Assembly (NCBI RefSeq): GCF_018449775.1
Contig: NZ_JAAVVB010000005.1
Location: 1 to 64,000 of the forward strand
DNA from: Mucilaginibacter sp. dw_454
GTDB lineage: Bacteria; Bacteroidota; Bacteroidia; Sphingobacteriales; Sphingobacteriaceae
DNA: 64,000 nt
Reading direction: 5' to 3'
In this document: positions 49,025-58,042 of the stretch, piece after piece
Layout: each line of letters opens with the position of its first letter
Position numbering within the stretch: the first letter of the stretch is position 1
Notes under the pieces: generated by a model
The model's database searches: none
What the model was told of the DNA's origin: nothing
The model's input: the letters and a program-made list of their open reading frames with translations, nothing else
Program-made: the position numbers and the translations under genes

Positions 49025-51238
49025 TTAAACCGCATTTGTGCTTAATAGCGCGTCGTATAATTTATCTATTTCAACAGGTTTTCTTAAAAACCCGTTAAAG
49101 TAAGAATGATATTCACTTTGATATTCGGCGGTTACGTCGGCCGTCAGGGCAAATATCGGTGTTTTATGATTTGGGTTAGCGGTATCTGTAATGATGGCCT
49201 TAGTAGCCTGAAAACCATCCATCTCAGGCATGTGGATGTCCATTAAAATAAAATTGAACGCACCCTGTTTAGATTTGGCTACCGCCTCTAAACCATTCTT
49301 AGCCAGCTCAACCTTGATTTTCCAATTTTTTAACAGCTTACCAATAACCATAGCGTTAATCACATTATCCTCTGCAAGTAATACGGTACGGCCATCTAAA
49401 TTGTCGCTATACTTTGACAATACCTTGTCCGGTACGTCTGTGCGTTTAAATTTAATCTCAAAGTAGAAGCTCGAGCCTAACCCTTCTTTGCTCTTTACAA
49501 ACACATCGCTGCCATGCAGTACCACCAGCTTTTTAACAATAGCTAAACCCAGGCCTGAGCCACCTTGCTTACGGGTAGTAATAGATTGCGGCTGCGAGAA
49601 ACTTTCGAAAATATCCTGAAGATAAGCAGGCGGAATACCTATACCGGTGTCATTAACCGTAAAACGCAAACTGTCTTCGTAATCAACAGAATTGGTTTTT
49701 TCCACCAGTACCTCAATGTCGCCGAAATAAGTGAACTTAATAGCATTGGTGATCAGGTTGCCCAATATTTGCGCAATCTTGTTCTCATCCATGTCGTACG
49801 ATTTGGCCACATGCGCATCAATCCGGAAATTAAGGCGCAGGCCTTTTTCGCGGGCAAGGCTATCATAGGTTTTCTTAATGTTATCCAGCAGCAACCTGAA
49901 ATTGGTTGGCCTTAGCTCGAAGTTGGCTTTGCCGGCCTCCAGTTTGGTAAAGTCAAGAATATCGTTAATTAATAACAACAAGCTGTTTGACGCAAAACGC
50001 AGTGCGTTAATCAACTCCTGTTCTTCTTTATCGGGACGATCGGCCAACAACGACGAAATGGTGATCACTGCGTTTAACGGTGTACGAATCTCGTGGCTCA
50101 TGGTCGACAGGAATTCCTGTTTCACAATCGCGGTCTGCTCGGCAATATTCTTTTTCTCAATGATCTCTGCTTTTTCCAGCTGTAGTTGCGCCTCTTTTTT
50201 AACCGCCTCCATTTTGTTAATGAGGTCGTAATTTTCTATCACCTTTAAAGTTTGCGCATTGATCACACTTTCGCGCTCCTTAAGATATAGCTCCAGGGAA
50301 TTGAGTGCTTTTATGGGGTCGCCTTCCAGTTTGTAGATCTCGTAAAACAAGTGGTAGCACTTAAATTTCACCATAGAAAGGTGATAAACGGTGCTAAATT
50401 CTAAACCTTTTTCAAGTTCTATCTTTGCCTGGTCCAGCTTGTGCATCGCTACATATAACGATGCCAGTTTATGGTAAGCCATACCCAAACCCAGGGTCTC
50501 GCCCATTTCCAGGTGAATCTTCACCGACGCAGTTAGGTCCTCTTCGGCTTCGTCAAACCTTTTTTGTGCGATGTAGACTTTGCCCCTGCCGTAATAAGCA
50601 AATGCCAGGCCGCGTACATCGCCGGTTTGTTTTTTGATCTCCAGCGACCGCTCAATAAGTACGGCAGCTTTTTCTATATCGTGTTGTTTCAGGTAAATGC
50701 CTGATAGCGGATTATAAGCGTTGGCCTCCAGATTTAAGTCGCCCACTTGCTTGGCCGAAAAAATGGAATCCTCGTAAGCTGTGATGGCATTCTTTTCGTC
50801 GCCAAAATATTCATAGATGGTACCTAGTGATTTATGCGAACGCGCCAGGTTGTGATGATCATTAAACTTACGGTAGGTATTAATACAATCAACCAAATTA
50901 ACCAGGCCCAGGTGATAATTGTTGGTTTTGTAGTGTACGCCTGCAATATTGTATTTGGCATCGGCAATACCTTTTTCGTCGCCCAGGGTTTCGTAAAGCC
51001 TTATGCTTTCGGCCGACATTTCGAGCGCCTGATCATACTCGCCCAAAATCATAGAAAACAGGGCCGAATGGCTCAGGCTTTTAGCAATTAAGCACGATTC
51101 ATTCAAGTTTCTGCTACTGGCAAGCGCCTGTGCGGCTAACTCTGTACTGCGTTTTAAATTGTAGGTCCGGCAGGCATACGCCTCGTCTAATAACGACGAG
51201 ATATGCGTTTTTTCAGTTTGCTGCGGGGTTAACTTCAT
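49025..51238 (-). CDS. Cytosolic TPR hybrid histidine kinase/response regulator
   Basis: A 737-residue hybrid kinase with no membrane segment. Residues 1-330 hold about seven TPR units (AITAYEDSIFSAKQVGDLNL, AEEDLTASVKIHLEMGETLG). A coiled coil (about 335-372) leads to HisKA with H382 in LSTMSHEIRTPLNA. HATPase follows (NLITNAIKFTYFGDIEVLVE, DTGIGIPPAY, GGSGLGLAIVKKL), and then a C-terminal receiver (VLLAEDNVINAMVIGKLL, FILMDIHMPEMDGF with the phospho-Asp). No HPt domain is fused. The TPR part presumably takes in an intracellular signal through protein contacts. It is monocistronic. Confidence 0.94.
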   Translation of the reverse strand: MKLTPQQTEKTHISSLLDEAYACRTYNLKRSTELAAQALASSRNLNESCLIAKSLSHSALFSMILGEYDQALEMSAESIRLYETLGDEKGIADAKYNIAGVHYKTNNYHLGLVNLVDCINTYRKFNDHHNLARSHKSLGTIYEYFGDEKNAITAYEDSIFSAKQVGDLNLEANAYNPLSGIYLKQHDIEKAAVLIERSLEIKKQTGDVRGLAFAYYGRGKVYIAQKRFDEAEEDLTASVKIHLEMGETLGLGMAYHKLASLYVAMHKLDQAKIELEKGLEFSTVYHLSMVKFKCYHLFYEIYKLEGDPIKALNSLELYLKERESVINAQTLKVIENYDLINKMEAVKKEAQLQLEKAEIIEKKNIAEQTAIVKQEFLSTMSHEIRTPLNAVITISSLLADRPDKEEQELINALRFASNSLLLLINDILDFTKLEAGKANFELRPTNFRLLLDNIKKTYDSLAREKGLRLNFRIDAHVAKSYDMDENKIAQILGNLITNAIKFTYFGDIEVLVEKTNSVDYEDSLRFTVNDTGIGIPPAYLQDIFESFSQPQSITTRKQGGSGLGLAIVKKLVVLHGSDVFVKSKEGLGSSFYFEIKFKRTDVPDKVLSKYSDNLDGRTVLLAEDNVINAMVIGKLLKNWKIKVELAKNGLEAVAKSKQGAFNFILMDIHMPEMDGFQATKAIITDTANPNHKTPIFALTADVTAEYQSEYHSYFNGFLRKPVEIDKLYDALLSTNAV

Positions 51239-51388
51239 GCCTACAATACGGCCAAAAAGCCGCGGGGGTTTATCGAGTTTAAATAATCAGGAACTAAAGT
51301 GGTGTATACTAGTACTAAAGCTACGAATAATTTAAACAATGTTGTAACACAGAGTAAACAATTGTGATAATTAAGAAATCTAAATGGG

Positions 51389-52207
51389 CTAAAACAAACT
51401 GGTTTGAAGATTTACCAGCGGGGCATAGGTACTAACCGCCGAACCGCTGATGTGATACAATGCGGTTTCCTGGTAACGCGAGGCAACTACAATTTCGGCG
51501 CCACGGGCATGGGTATTAAATAGGTTATATACCAGCGCAGGGTCGTTATTGTCTTTAGACAGATGCGCCAAAAACAGGTGGCTCATATAAGCGGGCTTAT
51601 AATCCATAAACAAAGTAAGTGCTTGCTTATTGGATAAGTGCCCTTTGCCACCACGTATCCGACGCTTTAAATGATACGGATACCTGCCGCTCTCCAGCAT
51701 TTCTTCGTCATAATTAGCTTCGAGGAAGGCAGCATGACATTGTTGAAAATGTTGCACCAGGTTTTCGCATACGGCACCAAGATCTGTAAATACACCAACT
51801 TTAACCTCGCCGTAAGCCACGGTAAAACTATGCGGATGCGCAGCATCGTGCAGTTTCAAGAAAGCTGTGATTTGCAAATTGCCGATAGTGATGGGTGTTT
51901 CGGCAATAAAGTCGGCAACCAAATCCGGGTCCAATGTCAAACCGCCATGGGTCATGGTGAGCTGGGTAATATAAACCGGCAGCTGATACTTTTTGGCGAT
52001 AACCGTTAACCCGCGAATATGATCAGAATGCTCATGCGAGATAAAAATGGCCTTCACCTTGCGCATAGATAAACCCAGGCGGGCCATGCGTGTTTCGGTT
52101 TCGCGGCAGGATATGCCGACATCAATCAATACAGCCTCGTCCTTGTTACCAACGTAATAACAATTACCATTGCTTCCGGAATTTAACGAGGCTACAAACA
52201 AAGACAT
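51389..52207 (-). CDS. MBL-fold metallohydrolase (YycJ/WalJ type)
   Basis: A 272-residue metallo-beta-lactamase fold hydrolase. Start MSLFVASLNSGSNGNCYYVG and the zinc motif SHEHSDH (H58, H60, D62, H63) match the YycJ/WalJ group, which includes a 5'-exonuclease tied to DNA repair and cell-cycle control in Firmicutes. Later motifs are LEANYDEEMLESGRYP, with HLKRRIRGGKGHLSN, and SHLFLAHLSKDNNDPALV. Nuclease activity is likely but not proved for Bacteroidota members. It is followed on the same strand by the hybrid kinase gene after 150 bases. Confidence 0.92.
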   Translation of the reverse strand: MSLFVASLNSGSNGNCYYVGNKDEAVLIDVGISCRETETRMARLGLSMRKVKAIFISHEHSDHIRGLTVIAKKYQLPVYITQLTMTHGGLTLDPDLVADFIAETPITIGNLQITAFLKLHDAAHPHSFTVAYGEVKVGVFTDLGAVCENLVQHFQQCHAAFLEANYDEEMLESGRYPYHLKRRIRGGKGHLSNKQALTLFMDYKPAYMSHLFLAHLSKDNNDPALVYNLFNTHARGAEIVVASRYQETALYHISGSAVSTYAPLVNLQTSLF

Positions 52208-52256
52208 TCTACAAATTAACCGGTTTTTTACTGATGAAAGAAGTTTAACTCTAAAT

Positions 52257-53270
52257 TTATTTTAGCTGTAAGCCAAGCCCGGGGCCGTGGCTTAATTGAT
52301 ATTTTCCGTCGATAAGTTGTGGTGTTTGGTATGGATTGTTAGTCGTGAGAAACGGGCCGTCAATATCTGCCCAATCGCATTGCGGGGCAAGAGATGCTGC
52401 CGCCAATGAGGCGCAACTGGTTTCGCTCATGCAACCTATCAGCACCTTCATATCCAGCTCGCGGGCTTTATCAATCATCCGCTTGGCCTCGTGTATCCCT
52501 GCCGATTTCATGAGTTTGACATTAATGCCGTGATAAACGCCCTTAGCTTTCTCCACATCGGCAAAACGTTGTACAGACTCATCGCCAATAATAGGCAGTG
52601 GGCTGCGTGCTGTTAGCCAGGCGTTGCCCTCAGGATCTGTTTTTAGCATGGGCTGCTCAATTAAAACTACGCCCTGCTCCTGCAGCCAGTGGATCAGTTC
52701 GAGGCTTTGCACACGATCGGTCCAACCCTGGTTGGCGTCTACATAAATCGGCACGTTGGTAACCGAGCGGATGATATTGATCAGCTCTTTATCATTATCC
52801 CGCCCAAGCTTTACTTTGATCACCTTAAAGCCGGCGGCTTCTTTAACTTTCTGCAAAAAAACCCCGGGCGTATCAATGCCGATGGTATAACTGGTTGGCG
52901 GCATTAAAGCAAGATCGCTGCCCAGAATCTCCCAGCAGGGTTTGCCGAGTAGTTTGCCCCTCAAATCATGCAGAGCGATATCGATTGCCGCTTTTATAGC
53001 CGGATTGCCTGGCGCTAAGCTATCCAGGTATTCCATAATCGCCCCAAAATCAAACGGAAAATTAAACTGATCAACATCTATCTTAGATAAAAAAGTCGCG
53101 GCACTTTCAAAACTTTCGCCCATGTAAGGCACCATGGATGCCTCGCCGTAACCGATACATCCCTGATGCTCTAGCTGCACCAACATAATTGGCGTGACCG
53201 TGCGCGAGAATTTGGCAATGGTAAATGGGTGCCTTAGCGTAAGCTCAAAGGGTTGATAAGTCAGTTTCAT
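52257..53270 (-). CDS. L-Ala-D/L-Glu (dipeptide) epimerase, enolase superfamily
   Basis: This 337-residue muconate-lactonising-type enolase-superfamily enzyme epimerises dipeptides such as L-Ala-D-Glu from recycled peptidoglycan. The N-terminal capping domain is followed by a barrel. The KxK acid/base pair is K152/K154 in VIKVKLG, metal ligands are D178 (VDANQGW), E205 (IEQP) and D230 (GDES), and the second lysine is in NVKLMKSAG (K252 or K255). The start MKLTYQPFEL is preferred over an ATG four codons upstream because it starts the capping-domain strand directly. Substrate specificity beyond Ala-Glu is uncertain. Confidence 0.93.
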   Translation of the reverse strand: MKLTYQPFELTLRHPFTIAKFSRTVTPIMLVQLEHQGCIGYGEASMVPYMGESFESAATFLSKIDVDQFNFPFDFGAIMEYLDSLAPGNPAIKAAIDIALHDLRGKLLGKPCWEILGSDLALMPPTSYTIGIDTPGVFLQKVKEAAGFKVIKVKLGRDNDKELINIIRSVTNVPIYVDANQGWTDRVQSLELIHWLQEQGVVLIEQPMLKTDPEGNAWLTARSPLPIIGDESVQRFADVEKAKGVYHGINVKLMKSAGIHEAKRMIDKARELDMKVLIGCMSETSCASLAAASLAPQCDWADIDGPFLTTNNPYQTPQLIDGKYQLSHGPGLGLQLK

Positions 53271-53340
53271 GTTATAATACAAAAGCTAAAATACTCTTTT
53301 TAAAATGATGGCTATCTTAGCGGCTTAATTTAGCACGCGG

Positions 53341-53482
53341 TTGACTCACCCGGTCTTTGCTTCGCTCGACCACCCTCTCTTCGCCTTCGGCGGAAAGAGG
53401 GGGTTTAAATGGAGAAAAAATAACCCTCTTTCCGCCGAAGGCGAAGAGAGGGTCGCGCTCGAAGAGCCGCGGGGTGAGTCAA
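53341..53482. repeat. GACTCACCC/CCCTCTTTCCGCC long palindrome, copy 2
   Basis: TTGACTCACCC (53341) pairs with GGGTGAGTCAA (53472-53482). Inside, CCCTCTCTTCGCCTTCGGCG and CGCCGAAGGCGAAGAGAGGG are exact inverted copies, each itself containing GCC-TTCG-GGC-like cores. It separates the epimerase gene from the divergent gene at 53507. Confidence 0.9.
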
Positions 53483-53506
53483 CAACCATGCTTATAAAAT
53501 AAATTC

Positions 53507-54496
53507 ATGCCTGTAACTCCGTACGAGCCGTTTACCTCGGCTAATTTTAGTAATAAGCTTTGCTTTTTAACCGGGCAGCAGCTCAATAGCCAGGAGGAAT
53601 TGATCCAGGTTTTCCCGCAATGGTTGATGAGCCTTTATGGGCTGGAAGAAAAACCTTTCAAGATGCTTGACGAGAGTATGGCAACTTACAAGGATATCAA
53701 ATTACCTTGCTCGGCTGCAGTTAATGAGGCTTACCTGGAGCCTTTGGAGAAGGAGATCGCTGCGGCTTTTGCTTCAGGCTACGAAGCGGTTAAAGCGGTT
53801 GATGAGCTTAAGCTTTTTCAATGGGCGGGCAAATTATTGTATGGGATAATTTTTAATGAGATCCAGGCGGGTATCAGGCAGCAGGCGGCACAGGGCGAAG
53901 AATTTAATATTTCGCAATCCATCATTCATAAATTCAGCAACCTGCATTTAATGTTGCAGACGCTTAACCTGCCTGTATTTCTGGAAGGTTTTACGCCCTA
54001 CAGCATCTTTTTGTTTAAGGTGGAGAATAACGAGGCAGAGTTTGGCTATCGCGATGAAATCAATACGCTTACATTTTCATTGCGGATCAAAGATTTTGGA
54101 CTGATCATTTGCTTCCAGGACAACGGGGCCAACAAGCAATATCATAAAGAAACATTAGATAAGATTGGTGGCAATACCTTACACCCTATCCAGTTCGAGG
54201 AATTTAGCGGGCGTGTATTTTACTCGGCTTATTTGTTTAACCGCCTGCCCGAATATACTTTGTTGCCGGTAAATGATGAGCTGTATATAGAGGCAGAGCC
54301 GCTGCGCGGGATGAGCAGCAAGCCGCTTTTTGACGATTGGATCAATAAGATCTACGGCCAGGTATTAGAGAGTTTCTGGAAAAACTGGGGTTTTCTGTTG
54401 TTGGAGATCATTAAAAACCCCGAAGAGCCGATGAGCTTTTTGTTTGATGCCAAAGGCAACTTTATTAATGCAGCAACGATCGAACTCCCTCACTAA
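53507..54496 (+). CDS. Unknown soluble protein
   Basis: A 329-residue protein without signal or membrane segments. It begins MPVTPYEPFTSANFSNKLCF followed by LTGQQLNSQEELIQVFPQWL, a pattern of short helices, and continues with regularly spaced aromatic and charged residues. No catalytic motif is recognised. I cannot assign a family. Its 3' end overlaps the end of the convergent rhomboid gene by 32 bases. It starts 24 bases past the large palindrome. Confidence 0.75.
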   Translation: MPVTPYEPFTSANFSNKLCFLTGQQLNSQEELIQVFPQWLMSLYGLEEKPFKMLDESMATYKDIKLPCSAAVNEAYLEPLEKEIAAAFASGYEAVKAVDELKLFQWAGKLLYGIIFNEIQAGIRQQAAQGEEFNISQSIIHKFSNLHLMLQTLNLPVFLEGFTPYSIFLFKVENNEAEFGYRDEINTLTFSLRIKDFGLIICFQDNGANKQYHKETLDKIGGNTLHPIQFEEFSGRVFYSAYLFNRLPEYTLLPVNDELYIEAEPLRGMSSKPLFDDWINKIYGQVLESFWKNWGFLLLEIIKNPEEPMSFLFDAKGNFINAATIELPH

Positions 54497-55097
54497 CACT
54501 ATGCACAAAAACCGGCGCCAGGCCCGGGTTAAGTATCAAGGTTATTGCTACACCACACAAAGCGCCAAATAAGTGAGCGTCGTGATTAATGTTATCGCGG
54601 GAGTACTTTGAGGCAAAGTGGCAATAAACCAGGTACAGCACACCAAATAGAATTGCCGGGATCTGGATAGGCAGCGGGATGATCATCATCATAACCATTG
54701 GCTGGTACATAATAAAGCTAAATACCACTGCGCTGATGGCTCCCGATGCGCCAAGGCTATGATAATGATAGTCGTTTTTGTGTTTGGCAAGCGTTGGCAA
54801 ATCACTCAAAATTAAGCTGGCTACATATAGCAGTGCAAATTGCCAATGTCCTATCATTCCCTCTAAGGCAAAAGCAAAGAAGTAATAAGACAGCATATTA
54901 AAGGCCAGGTGCATATAATCGCGATGGATGAGGCCACTGGTTAACAGCGTATATACCCGTTCTTTGCGATAGACACTATACGGGTGAAACATCATCATGC
55001 CAAACCACTCAGGGTTACTGAAGGCCATGATGGAGGTAATCAGTGTTAAAACAAATATAAAAGACGCTACCGGGGCAAGATGAAGATATTCTATCAT
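54465..55097 (-). CDS. Rhomboid family intramembrane serine protease
   Basis: A 210-residue membrane protease with six TM segments that cuts substrates within the membrane. The catalytic Ser is S118 in GASGA (116-120), the catalytic His is H175 in DAHLFGALCG (173-182), and the oxyanion helix has HLAFNM (63-68). The start codon overlaps the stop of the M14 peptidase gene by 4 bases (ATGA), so the two are translationally coupled. Its substrate is unknown. Both peptidases could act in the envelope. It converges with the previous gene with 32 bases of overlap. Confidence 0.94.
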   Translation of the reverse strand: MIEYLHLAPVASFIFVLTLITSIMAFSNPEWFGMMMFHPYSVYRKERVYTLLTSGLIHRDYMHLAFNMLSYYFFAFALEGMIGHWQFALLYVASLILSDLPTLAKHKNDYHYHSLGASGAISAVVFSFIMYQPMVMMMIIPLPIQIPAILFGVLYLVYCHFASKYSRDNINHDAHLFGALCGVAITLILNPGLAPVFVHSVSEGVRSLLH

Positions 55098-56839
55098 TTT
55101 AAATCAAGTTTGGCGTCCGTTAACAGGCGGGCCACCGGGTAGCGAAGATAGGTTTTTTCGAAATAAGGCGAATTGCGATACACAAAATTTAACTGTGCCG
55201 ACGCGCTTTTGGCCAGTGTGGCATCTTTTGCTTTAGCTTCTTCCAGTTTTCGGCGCAGTTCGGGTTGTTTTTTTAACAGATCGGCGGCTACATCCTCAAA
55301 AACGTAAGGCGAGTAATATTCCTTCTCGTCAAATATCGAATCAAAAAAGTTCCAGGCAAAGTAAGAGTCGACACCTTGCGGCTCCAATGTCTCCACAATA
55401 AAGCGGTTAAGAGGCTGATTAACATACACCACATAATCGCCCGCGTAAAACTTAATTTTCATGTCGGTTGGGTTAAGCTTGACATCACTATGCGGATAAT
55501 GTCCCTCGTAAGGGCGTTTAGGCGTCTTGCTATCCACAATGTAGTACATCTGCACATCAAGGGTGGTATCATGCGCTAATGGCCGCATAGCTACTTTATT
55601 GAGCTTATACAGATCAATGACCTTACCCCAGGCTTGCGGAATGATATAGGCGACAGGCTTATCGGCAGTAACAGTTGGCAGATAGTTATCGTAATATTTA
55701 ATGGTTTTGGTAAAAGGTTTGCTGCGGTCGTAGTATAAACGTGGTAAGCCACTTACTTCGCTGGGTTTATAACCGGCGGTAAAACCATTGAAACTTAGGT
55801 GGTCGTAGTGTATCGTATCGGGTTCCCAACTTAAGGCAAAGGTTTTTTGCCGGCTCACCTGCGCATCGGCCCGGGCCTTTAGCTCACCAATCTGTTTGGC
55901 ATCGCGCTGCACAATATCTACCAGGGCCTGCATAAAATCATAGGTAGCATACACGCGTTTATCAAAGGCTTTCAGCATATGGGTTTCGGTAATATAGCTG
56001 ATGATGTTATGTTGCGATGTATAACCGGTAGCAAAGCGCGGTGTTTCCAAAAAACTCACAATGCCAGAGTCGGGGATATTTTCTTCGGCCTCGACATATG
56101 GCGTCATTTCAAAACCGCTTTTTTTCATCCGGCGATACAGCTCAGGCGATAAGGTTTCAGAGGTATACTTAGCCAAAACAGGTGTCTGCTTGTCCTTCTG
56201 CGTTTCAATCAATGTCATCACATACTGATAATCGGCGCCATCGCTGGTATGGTTATCCAAAAAAACTTCGGGCTTCCAGGTATTGATAATCTGCTCAAGC
56301 GCTAAAGTATTGCGACTATCGGCCTTGATAAAATCGCGGTTAAGATCCAAATTGCGCGAATTGCCGCGGAAGCCATAAGAAACTGGTCCGTTTTGATTAA
56401 TGCGGCTAACGCCACGATTTAAACTGCCATCAATATTATACAAAGCCACCAGGCAGATCACCACATTTTTGGGCAAGGCATTTTTTTTAAGCAGGTAGCG
56501 GGCAAACATCATGCTGGCGTCAATACCTTCCGGCTCGCCGGGATGGATACCGTTGTTGATTAACAACACACGTTTGTTTTGCTTTTTGATCAACGCCGGA
56601 TCAAAAATTTTATCGCGCGATAAAACCACCAGCGTTAAAGGCTTGCCAATATCGGTAGTGCCATAATTGATTAGTTTTAACTGCGGATTGGTTTTGGCCA
56701 AAGCCGTATAATAACTAATAACCTGGCTGTAAGTAGCTGTATAGTTTTTATCCTTACTTAGTTCGAAAGGCGTTAATTGAGCTTTAACAACGGACGCGTA
56801 TGCCAGGCAAGCAGCCAGGCCAAACAGAAGTTTCTTCAT
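55094..56839 (-). CDS. Secreted M14 family zinc carboxypeptidase-like protein
   Basis: A 581-residue exported peptidase (signal MKKLLFGLAACLAYASVVKA, cleavage near 20) with an M14 zinc site: H99 and E102 in NGIHPGEPEG, and third ligand H197 in LDNHTSDG. NRDFIKADS and the later ETHML fit the specificity and catalytic Glu regions. A beta-rich C-terminal part (about 350-581) follows. It probably trims peptides or peptidoglycan in the periplasm. The gene is followed by the rhomboid gene with 4 bases of overlap. Confidence 0.92.
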   Translation of the reverse strand: MKKLLFGLAACLAYASVVKAQLTPFELSKDKNYTATYSQVISYYTALAKTNPQLKLINYGTTDIGKPLTLVVLSRDKIFDPALIKKQNKRVLLINNGIHPGEPEGIDASMMFARYLLKKNALPKNVVICLVALYNIDGSLNRGVSRINQNGPVSYGFRGNSRNLDLNRDFIKADSRNTLALEQIINTWKPEVFLDNHTSDGADYQYVMTLIETQKDKQTPVLAKYTSETLSPELYRRMKKSGFEMTPYVEAEENIPDSGIVSFLETPRFATGYTSQHNIISYITETHMLKAFDKRVYATYDFMQALVDIVQRDAKQIGELKARADAQVSRQKTFALSWEPDTIHYDHLSFNGFTAGYKPSEVSGLPRLYYDRSKPFTKTIKYYDNYLPTVTADKPVAYIIPQAWGKVIDLYKLNKVAMRPLAHDTTLDVQMYYIVDSKTPKRPYEGHYPHSDVKLNPTDMKIKFYAGDYVVYVNQPLNRFIVETLEPQGVDSYFAWNFFDSIFDEKEYYSPYVFEDVAADLLKKQPELRRKLEEAKAKDATLAKSASAQLNFVYRNSPYFEKTYLRYPVARLLTDAKLDLK

Positions 56840-56878
56840 AAAATTTTAAGCAAATAATTGCGCCCTTTAAGGTAAGGA

Positions 56879-57238
56879 TTATTGAGACGCGCCGGTAATT
56901 TCGGCTTGTGTTTTTTTAGGAAGGCCCTTAACCACTTCATGGTACGAATGATCAATCATATCCAGCAATTGTTTGCGGGTAAGGGTGCCGGTCATGTGCA
57001 CGGTGTTCCACATTTTTTTATTCATGTGGTAGCCCGGCTGTACTTCGGGGTGTCGCTCGCGCAATTCCTGGGCCAGTTCGGGGTCGCATTTAACGTTAAA
57101 ACGATCGGCTTCATCGAGGTCTATCAACAGAAATAATTTGCCTGCTACTTTAAAAACCAAGGTTTCTTCGCCAAAGGGAAAACCTTCGGTAACTGCCGGT
57201 TTTGCCAGGCAGTAGTCGCGTAGTTCTTCAATATTCAA
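56879..57238 (-). CDS. MmcQ/YjbR family protein
   Basis: A 119-residue soluble protein with a CyaY-like fold, seen in MNIEELRDYCLAKPAVTEGF, FPFGEETLVFKVAGKLFLLI, NVKCDPELAQELRERHPEVQ, PGYHMNKKMWNTVHM and LLDMIDHSYHEVVKGLPKK. The family is widespread, has a possible DNA-binding role and no settled function. It is leftward, 39 bases before the M14 gene start region and 2 bases after the stop of the gene at 57241, so these three genes probably form one transcript. Confidence 0.92.
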   Translation of the reverse strand: MNIEELRDYCLAKPAVTEGFPFGEETLVFKVAGKLFLLIDLDEADRFNVKCDPELAQELRERHPEVQPGYHMNKKMWNTVHMTGTLTRKQLLDMIDHSYHEVVKGLPKKTQAEITGASQ

Positions 57239-57240
57239 GG

Positions 57241-57975
57241 CTAATTAATTCTTTTATCATAAACACTTGTAGGCCCAAAGTTTACCTTTACCCCGAACTG
57301 TATCTGGCGATACTGATCCGGCGAGTTGTTTTTGAAAACGCCTGGCGGGTCGGTGTAGCCATCCAGTTCCTCGTTAAAAGTAACGGTATGCACGTACTGT
57401 ATATTTAAACCAATAAAGGGTTCTCCGTATGAGTTGTAAATTTTAAACTCATATCCAAAGCGGATAGGAACAGCGAAACTTATGCTATTATCCTTCCCCG
57501 GGAAACGATAGGTACCCACAGGATACAGGGTAGAGGCGTCAAGGTTATAACGTTGTATAAACTTCATCTTGTTCATGATAACACCCATGCCTGTGCCCGC
57601 ATAAAAATCTTTTACGGCGCTCAAGAAAGCGTTGTCTTCATAATCAACCATTTCGCCTATAGAGTAGTCCACATGTGCAAAAACAGCCAAATATTGGTTA
57701 TCAAATTGTCGCTTACTGGGGTCGGTAACAATGCTGCCTCCAGAAAGCTCGCCGCTTTGAATTTCCAGGCCGATAAGCATATAAGGCGTATAGTTATAAT
57801 AGCCAACAACATCAAAGCTTTTACCCTGGTTAACTTTTTTTACGTCGACATAAGGTTGATTTATTCCGGCAAAAACGCCCAGGCCCCATTGGGCATAGTT
57901 ATAACTATCCTGAGCATACACAACAGTTTCGGCAAAAACTAAAATGAAAAAAAGTATAAGTTTTCTCAACATCAA
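57241..57975 (-). CDS. Secreted or outer-membrane protein, PorT-like beta-barrel candidate
   Basis: A 244-residue exported protein with a signal peptide (MMLRKLILFFILVFAETVVY-AQ). The mature part shows alternating strands with aromatic ends (YAQWGLGVFAGINQPYVDV, PIRFGYEFKIYNSYGEPFIG, RQIQFGVKVNFG), typical of small outer-membrane beta-barrels. No motif gives a ligand. The ATG of the downstream YjbR-type gene is 2 bases after its stop codon. The family is unnamed as far as I can see. Confidence 0.75.
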   Translation of the reverse strand: MMLRKLILFFILVFAETVVYAQDSYNYAQWGLGVFAGINQPYVDVKKVNQGKSFDVVGYYNYTPYMLIGLEIQSGELSGGSIVTDPSKRQFDNQYLAVFAHVDYSIGEMVDYEDNAFLSAVKDFYAGTGMGVIMNKMKFIQRYNLDASTLYPVGTYRFPGKDNSISFAVPIRFGYEFKIYNSYGEPFIGLNIQYVHTVTFNEELDGYTDPPGVFKNNSPDQYRQIQFGVKVNFGPTSVYDKRIN

Positions 57976-58042
57976 ATAATAAGCAACCCTTACAAGTTAT
58001 TAATTTAGCGCTATATTCCAAAAAACACTGCACCACAAATAT

